A program made the translations under genes and the position numbers. A model generated the notes under the pieces. That model was given only the letters and a program-made list of their open reading frames with translations, had not been told where the DNA came from and did no database searches. Source: Kineosporiaceae bacterium (GTDB lineage Bacteria > Actinomycetota > Actinomycetes > Actinomycetales > Kineosporiaceae). Taken from it: DNA of 64,000 bases. Of this stretch, positions 59,854-64,000 are shown in pieces; position 1 is the stretch's first letter, and every line of letters starts with the position of its first letter. The DNA is taken from assembly GCA_016713225.1 (NCBI GenBank), contig JADJPO010000001.1:372001-436000 (forward strand), in the 5' to 3' direction.

Positions 59854-61749
59854 TCACGGTGGGTCCTCGGGCCTCTCGAGGCCGAGCGGGAGACCGGGCG
59901 CTGCGTCGAGGTCGAGTTCGAGCTGCTCGGCCAGGTGCTGCGCGAGGTGGTGGGCGGCTCGCTCATCGTCGTGGATGGTGTTGCGGCGGGGGCGTTGGAG
60001 GGCGTCGAGCCAGACCGGGGGGATGACCCAGGGCACACCGTTGATCATGGTTATGGTCCAGATGCCGGCATGGAAGCCGGTGTGATGGCGTCCGCACGCG
60101 GCTGCCATCTTGTCGACGTCGGTGAGACCGCCGTCGGCCCAGGGGGTGATGTGGTGGACCTCGCACCAGTCGGGCGGGGCATCACACCCGGGAATCACGC
60201 AGCCGCGATCGCGGGCGAATACGGCGCGGCGCTGGGCCGGGGTGGCCAGGCGTTGGGCCCGTCCCTGAGCGAGCACGGCTCCGTTGCCGTCGAGGATGGT
60301 GGGGGAGATCAGGGCGGTGCAGAGCATCTGGGCCAGGACGTGGCGGGGTAGGGGTCCGCCGCCGGGGCCGAGGTCGCTGCCGAGCCCGGCACCGGGGGTG
60401 GGTTTCGGGGTGAGGGCGGCGGTGAGTTGGTCGAGGGTGGCGATCAGCGAGATGTGCACGCCTTTGGGGGGTGGCGGGCTGGGCGGTCTGCCGGTGGTGG
60501 GTGGGCTGCTCTGGCGGGTGGTTGCCGGCCCCGCGGACGACGTCGCGCCACTGCCATCCTCGCCGGCGTCGTCACTGACGCCGCTGCCGCTGCCGTTGTC
60601 GCTGCTATCACTGTCACTGTTGCAGCTGCTGTCGTTGCCGGTGTCGTCGCTGGGGCTGGTGGCGGTATCCGTCGGGGTGGCGGTGTCGTTGCGGCCCGCG
60701 GCATCGGCGGGTGGTCCTTCGTCGGTGCCTTCGTCGGTGCCTTCGTCGGGGTCGGTGCCACGGTGCAGGGCGAGACGGGCGAGGTGGGTCAGGGCGTCGG
60801 CCCGGCGTTGCGCCGCGGTGCGTGGATCACCTAGCGGCAGTTCACCTTGGACCTGCCCGCCAGAGCAGGCGTCAGCGTCGGTCTCGGTGGTCTTGCTGGG
60901 TTTGGTGGGTTCGCTCAATGCGTGGATCACATTGCGGACGATCAGTCCGTCGGCGGGGGAGAGCGCGAACCGGCCGATCAGCATCCCGGTCATGGCGTCG
61001 GTGCCCAGGTGCAGGTAGCGCTTCTGGTGGGCCTCGGGATCGAATCCCTTGTCGGGGTTCAGTGCTTCTTCGAGCTGGGTGCACAGACGCCGGAACATGT
61101 GCGGGGCGTGCTTGCGGGCCTGTTCGGCCAGGAAATCGTCGACTCGTTGGATCCCAGAGATCCCGTCCGGGTCGACATGGGTCAGCACGTCGGCATCGAT
61201 GCGACCGAGGCAGCCGACGGCGTGCTCGACGTGGCGGCGGGAGATGTCCCCCTCCGCCAACGCCGCCCCGACCCCGGGCAACCCCGACACGGCGCCGCCC
61301 AGACCCGCACCGTCGCTGTCGCCGCCGACGCCCACCCCGGCGCCGTCCGGGTCGAGGGCACGGGCCGCGGCCACGTCGCGGGCGGCGGTGCCGGGGTCGA
61401 TGCGTAGTGCATGCACCAGGAACGTGGCGGCGACCTTGCCGGGTGCGCAGGTCGGCATTGCCTCGGGCCGATCATCCAGGGCGCGGACCAGGTGCAGGAC
61501 GGCGGCCTCGACCTGGTTCGCGACCCGGTGGGCAGCGATCACCGCGGTGCGCAGTTCATCGTCCGACAAGGTCAGTGTGGGGGTGGTCTGCAGTTGCATG
61601 ATTCGGGTCGTGACCTCGTCCAACACTGCGGTGACCTGGCTGGCACCGAACTCATCCGCGGCCTGGCCGGCATCATGCGGGATACCGGATACGTCGCCGT
61701 TCCCGACGGCGGGGTCGCCGTCCGGATCGGGTGTCTGCTCCGGCTCCAT
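59854..61749 (-). CDS. DUF222/HNH endonuclease domain protein (13E12-repeat type)
   Basis: The 631-aa protein has an N-terminal DUF222 domain (RVANQVEAAVLHLVRALDDRPEA, GDISRRHVEHAVGCLGRID), a long Asp/Ser/Thr-rich low-complexity linker at residues about 350-430 (DEGTDEGTDEG, NSDSDSSDNGSGSG), and a C-terminal HNH nuclease: RGCVIPGCDAPPDWCEVHHITPWADGGLTDVDKMAAACGRHH. Actinobacterial genomes often hold many copies; the role is unclear. ATG 61749 is preferred to GTG 61779. A TCGAAC half-site just upstream is not enough to claim SOS control. Confidence 0.9.
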   Translation of the reverse strand: MEPEQTPDPDGDPAVGNGDVSGIPHDAGQAADEFGASQVTAVLDEVTTRIMQLQTTPTLTLSDDELRTAVIAAHRVANQVEAAVLHLVRALDDRPEAMPTCAPGKVAATFLVHALRIDPGTAARDVAAARALDPDGAGVGVGGDSDGAGLGGAVSGLPGVGAALAEGDISRRHVEHAVGCLGRIDADVLTHVDPDGISGIQRVDDFLAEQARKHAPHMFRRLCTQLEEALNPDKGFDPEAHQKRYLHLGTDAMTGMLIGRFALSPADGLIVRNVIHALSEPTKPSKTTETDADACSGGQVQGELPLGDPRTAAQRRADALTHLARLALHRGTDPDEGTDEGTDEGPPADAAGRNDTATPTDTATSPSDDTGNDSSCNSDSDSSDNGSGSGVSDDAGEDGSGATSSAGPATTRQSSPPTTGRPPSPPPPKGVHISLIATLDQLTAALTPKPTPGAGLGSDLGPGGGPLPRHVLAQMLCTALISPTILDGNGAVLAQGRAQRLATPAQRRAVFARDRGCVIPGCDAPPDWCEVHHITPWADGGLTDVDKMAAACGRHHTGFHAGIWTITMINGVPWVIPPVWLDALQRPRRNTIHDDERAAHHLAQHLAEQLELDLDAAPGLPLGLERPEDPP

Positions 61750-61971
61750 GAATCGAACAGTACGGGCGACCACCGACAACCAAGCCGCCTGATGAGGCTA
61801 TGAAAGCCATTGCAGCAGAACGATTTTTTTGAAGGAATTCACTGTCACAGAGTGAGCCTTCAGGGCACTTTGCCTATCGGGAGAACTCTGCGCCCAAGCC
61901 TCGCACCGACGACGACGTTCAGAGACTTCGCCCCACCAGCCGGCGCGCGCCGGGTTCGATGGCGCTGTCCT

Positions 61972-62021
61972 GTCGATAACCCTGACCCGTCGATAACCCT
62001 GACCCGTCGATAACCCTGACC
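61972..62021. repeat. 17-bp tandem repeat, three units
   Basis: GTCGATAACCCTGACCC is repeated head to tail at 61972-61988 and 61989-62005; the third unit (62006-62021) lacks its final base. Confidence 0.9.
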
Positions 62022-62024
62022 TCA

Positions 62025-62345
62025 GCTGTGAGGCGGCCCGGCGTCGACGACCTCAGCGAGAGGTCGAGTGGGTCGTGGTGGATCAGCGACTCCATCCACC
62101 ACGTTGCCCCCGCCTTGGCGAGGGCGGGGAGGTTGACCGTGACGGGATCGCCCCAGGCTGGCTGGCGTTCCCGGAGACGGCGCTGCCGAAGGGTCGCTCC
62201 GGCGGCAGCCCTGCCTCGCGCAGCCGCTCCACCAGGCGCCGCACGTCATGCGGCGTGAGGGGGTCACGCCCGCGGTTGGGGAAGATGCCGTCGTGGCAGG
62301 TGGCGCGAGCGAAGGGGCGCAGGTAGAGCCCGCACTGCAGAGGGA
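62025..62345 (-). pseudogene. Remnant of a luciferase-like (LLM class) flavin monooxygenase
   Basis: The minus strand from about 62330 reads FARATCHDGIFPNRGRDPLTPHDVRRLVERLREAGLPPERPF, which resembles the segment of LLM proteins after the flavin site (DGxFPN...). Near 62150 the frame changes and continues GDPVTVNLPALAKAGATWWMESL, like the family's near-terminal AGATWW-E motif. Only the last third of the protein is represented and it is frameshifted. Assignment is by eye. Confidence 0.45.
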
Positions 62346-62383
62346 ATCCGTCATCCGCTCTCATCTCGCCCTGCGGCCGTGGC

Positions 62384-62803
62384 TCACGCCTGGAGGCGTA
62401 CCTGTTTCGGGTGCAAGGCATTCGCTGCGACCTCGGCCACGGCGGCCAGCGATGCGCCGGTGGCGGCGGTCACCGCAGCCATCACCAAGCCCTCGACCAG
62501 GGGGCCGGGGGACAGCACCACCCGTTCACGCAACCCTGCGTCGTCCACGAGGTCGAGTGCGAGGTCGGCCGACAGTACGGCGCTGCCGAGGTCCATCAAC
62601 ACCACGACGCCGTCACCACCGGAGGCGGCATCGGCCGCCGTGATGGCGGCCGCGATGGCGGTGGCATCGGTGCCGAACGTGGTCTCGTCGAGCCCTGCGG
62701 CCAGCTCGATCGGGGGACGGCGCGAGGTCAGCATCTGCTCAGCGAGCGTCAACGCTGCGCGAGCCAAGGCCCGGCTGTGGCTCACCACCACCAAACCGAC
62801 CAC
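62384..62803 (-). CDS. dhaM: PTS-dependent dihydroxyacetone kinase, phosphotransferase subunit
   Basis: The 139-aa protein with the EIIA-mannose fold starts LVVVSHSRALARAALTLAEQM, with the phosphorylated His in VSHS, and has VVVLMDLGSAVLSADLALDLV, typical of DhaM. It passes phosphate from HPr to ADP bound on DhaL. The absence of HPr- and EI-like extensions makes it the short form. It lies 3 bp after dhaL in the operon dhaK-dhaL-dhaM. Confidence 0.92.
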   Translation of the reverse strand: MVGLVVVSHSRALARAALTLAEQMLTSRRPPIELAAGLDETTFGTDATAIAAAITAADAASGGDGVVVLMDLGSAVLSADLALDLVDDAGLRERVVLSPGPLVEGLVMAAVTAATGASLAAVAEVAANALHPKQVRLQA

Positions 62804-62806
62804 GGC

Positions 62807-63478
62807 TCAGCCGTTCCCGGGTGAGCCGGAGGTGGTGACCAGCGAGTCGGCAGCCGCCCTGAGCAACAGCGCCATCGACGTCGCTCCCGGATCCTGATGT
62901 CCCACACTGCGTTCGCCGAGATAGCTGGCCCGGCCCTTGCGGGCGAGCATCGGAACCGTGGCATCGCGCCCGGCCACGGCGGCAGTGGCCGCCACCTCGA
63001 GCATCGAGCCGAGACCCTCGCCGGCCGACACGGCTGATTCAGCGGCGAGACATGCCGGTTCCAGGGCGTCGACCAGAGTCTTGTCGCCCAGATCGGCCTT
63101 GCCGCGAGCCCGGACGCCGTCCAGCCCGGCTCGTAACGCCCCCGCGAACCCGTTGGCGTCCAGGGATTCCGAGGCGCCGGCCGCGCCAGCCATGCGCAGG
63201 AACAGAGTGCCGTAGAGCGGCCCGCTGGCTCCGCCGACGGTACTCACCAGTTTCATGCCGGCCGATTTCAGGACGGCCGCAGGCGTTGTCGACCCATCGC
63301 CCGCCGCGTCCAGCTCGGCGACCACGGCGCTGAACCCACGGTCGAGGTTGAGCCCGTGGTCGGCGTCCCCGATGGCAGAGTCCAACGCCGTCAGGGCATC
63401 TCGCTCCAGGTGTACCAGTCGGGCGGCCTCACGAAGCCAGCGGTCGACAGCCGCGGCGTCGATGCTCTCGCCGGTCAT
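62807..63478 (-). CDS. dhaL: Dihydroxyacetone kinase subunit DhaL
   Basis: The 223-aa ADP-binding subunit has LDSAIGDADHGLNLDRGF with the aspartates that bind Mg-ADP, STVGGASGPLYGTLFLRMA, DGVRARGKADLGDKTLVDAL and ATVPMLARKGRASYLGERSVGHQDPGATSM. All are classic DhaL motifs. ATG 63478 lies just after the dhaK stop (TGACGATG) with GGGGA upstream. It works with DhaK and DhaM to phosphorylate dihydroxyacetone. Confidence 0.95.
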   Translation of the reverse strand: MTGESIDAAAVDRWLREAARLVHLERDALTALDSAIGDADHGLNLDRGFSAVVAELDAAGDGSTTPAAVLKSAGMKLVSTVGGASGPLYGTLFLRMAGAAGASESLDANGFAGALRAGLDGVRARGKADLGDKTLVDALEPACLAAESAVSAGEGLGSMLEVAATAAVAGRDATVPMLARKGRASYLGERSVGHQDPGATSMALLLRAAADSLVTTSGSPGNG

Positions 63479-63480
63479 CG

Positions 63481-64000
63481 TCACATTCCCCACCGCAGTG
63501 CGGGCGTGTCCACCGGCGCGTCCCACAGGCCGAGCAGGTCGTCGTCCGCGCGCAGCAGGGTCACCGAGCAACCGGCCATGTCGAGGCTGGTCACATAGGG
63601 GCCGACCAGGTTGCGTGCCACGGTGACCCCGGCGGCCGAGAGCAATTCGGCCACCTCGTGGTAGATCAGGTACAGCTCGATCAGCGGCGTGCCCCCGAGC
63701 CCGTTGACGAACAGCAGCGCCGGCGCTCCGGTGAAGTCCAGATCGGCGAGGATCGGCTCGACCAGCATCGCGGCCACCTCCCGGCCCGAGGCCAGCGGCA
63801 CGCGTCGCCGTCCGGGCTCGCCGTGGATGCCGATGCCGAGTTCCATCTGATCCTCGGGGAGGTCGAACGTCGGGTGACCGACGGCCGGCACGGTGCACGA
63901 GGTCAGCGCCACGCCCATGCTGCGCACCGAGGCGTTCACTCGTAGCGCCAGGTCGGTGACCTCGGTCAGTGATCGGCCCTGGGCCGCCGCGGCCCCGGCG
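63481..64000 (-). CDS. dhaK: Dihydroxyacetone kinase subunit DhaK, C-terminal part (runs off window)
   Basis: About 172 C-terminal residues are visible: TEVTDLALRVNASVRSMGVALTSCTVPAVG, FDLPEDQMELGIGIHGEPGRR and PALLFVNGLGGTPLIELYLIYHEVAELL, the usual DhaK C-domain sequence. The substrate His (residue about 220 in known DhaK) would lie near the GIGIHGEPG segment, which is present. The N-terminal half lies beyond position 64000. It is first gene of the dhaKLM operon. Confidence 0.95.
   Translation of the reverse strand, partial: AGAAAAQGRSLTEVTDLALRVNASVRSMGVALTSCTVPAVGHPTFDLPEDQMELGIGIHGEPGRRRVPLASGREVAAMLVEPILADLDFTGAPALLFVNGLGGTPLIELYLIYHEVAELLSAAGVTVARNLVGPYVTSLDMAGCSVTLLRADDDLLGLWDAPVDTPALRWGM

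Larger units (their letters stand above)
61780..62383. other. Gene-poor spacer of about 600 bp
   Basis: It contains a locally AT-richer stretch (61800-61860) with TCACT/AGTGA at 61839-61855, the 17-bp tandem repeat at 61972-62021, and the decayed oxidoreductase fragment at 62025-62345. No intact gene is convincing on either strand. Confidence 0.6.

Noticed and set aside
61753..61758. TCGAAC upstream of the HNH gene as an SOS (LexA) box
   Set aside because: Only one half-site matches TCGAAC-N4-GTTCGA; the other half (CGGGCG) does not.
61810..62013. Small plus-strand frame in the spacer after the HNH gene
   Set aside because: No ribosome binding site, and its end runs through the 17-bp tandem repeat; composition does not look coding.
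1..64000. tRNA, rRNA, CRISPR array, prophage or insertion sequence
   Set aside because: I looked for TPsiC-like GGTTCGA-type cores in cloverleaf context, regularly spaced repeats, transposase motifs and integrases and found none that hold up.

Overview
The window is very GC-rich, with many GTG starts and many 1-4 bp stop/start overlaps (GTGA, ATGA, TGATG). Together with a PTS-type Dha kinase, a DUF222/HNH protein, a WXG100-like small protein and actinobacterial inositol (iol) gene order, this points to a chromosome segment of a free-living actinomycete. I cannot name the genus. No rRNA, tRNA, CRISPR array, IS element or phage block was found.

Layout: 1-6.7 kb holds a truncated ATPase gene, purB, two overlapping cyclic-di-GMP genes (one carrying a frameshift) and a decayed second copy of the front half of purB. 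6.8-10.9 kb holds a peroxiredoxin behind a CsoR/CstR-like operator, then pntA-pntB (transhydrogenase). 10.9-19.0 kb is a coherent cluster: GT87 membrane glycosyltransferase, membrane molybdopterin oxidoreductase, small membrane protein, methyltransferase, DUF2064 nucleotidyl/glycosyltransferase, GT2, response regulator, histidine kinase and NAD-dependent epimerase. A 16-bp motif is shared by its two divergent promoter regions. 19-20.4 kb holds a DUF4395 membrane protein and a methyltransferase.

20.5-32.9 kb is the first sugar-catabolic block. An IclR regulator precedes E1-alpha, E1-beta and a free-standing lipoyl protein. A LacI regulator and a Gfo/Idh/MocA dehydrogenase then face iolE-iolC-(Cgl0159-like aldolase)-iolB-dehydrogenase-iolD, with LacI-type palindromes in the divergent promoter. 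47.4-56.7 kb is a second iol block: LacI and a dehydrogenase (divergent, twin operators), a transaldolase-like gene, a GntR/IolR-like regulator, and iolC-aldolase-iolB-iolD. Three sites resembling the corynebacterial IolR motif lie at the transaldolase and iolC2 promoters. Together the blocks encode most of the route from inositol to dihydroxyacetone phosphate plus malonic semialdehyde. No iolA and no dedicated inositol transporter is visible here.

33-47 kb holds a Cys-rich small protein with a split YeeE/YedE sulfur transporter, a repeat-rich spacer, two EamA and two MFS transporters, an MBL-fold hydrolase, threonine aldolase, a fructosamine-kinase-like gene, a low-molecular-weight phosphatase, and a three-gene overlapping unit (WXG100-like, unknown, lipase-like hydrolase). 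56.7-64 kb holds an acyltransferase, a four-gene set with an Asp-box protein and a secreted Ig-like protein, a DUF222/HNH protein, remains of a luciferase-like monooxygenase, and dhaK(partial)-dhaL-dhaM.

Limits: functions rest on recognisable motifs and gene order read by eye. Operator assignments are inferences.
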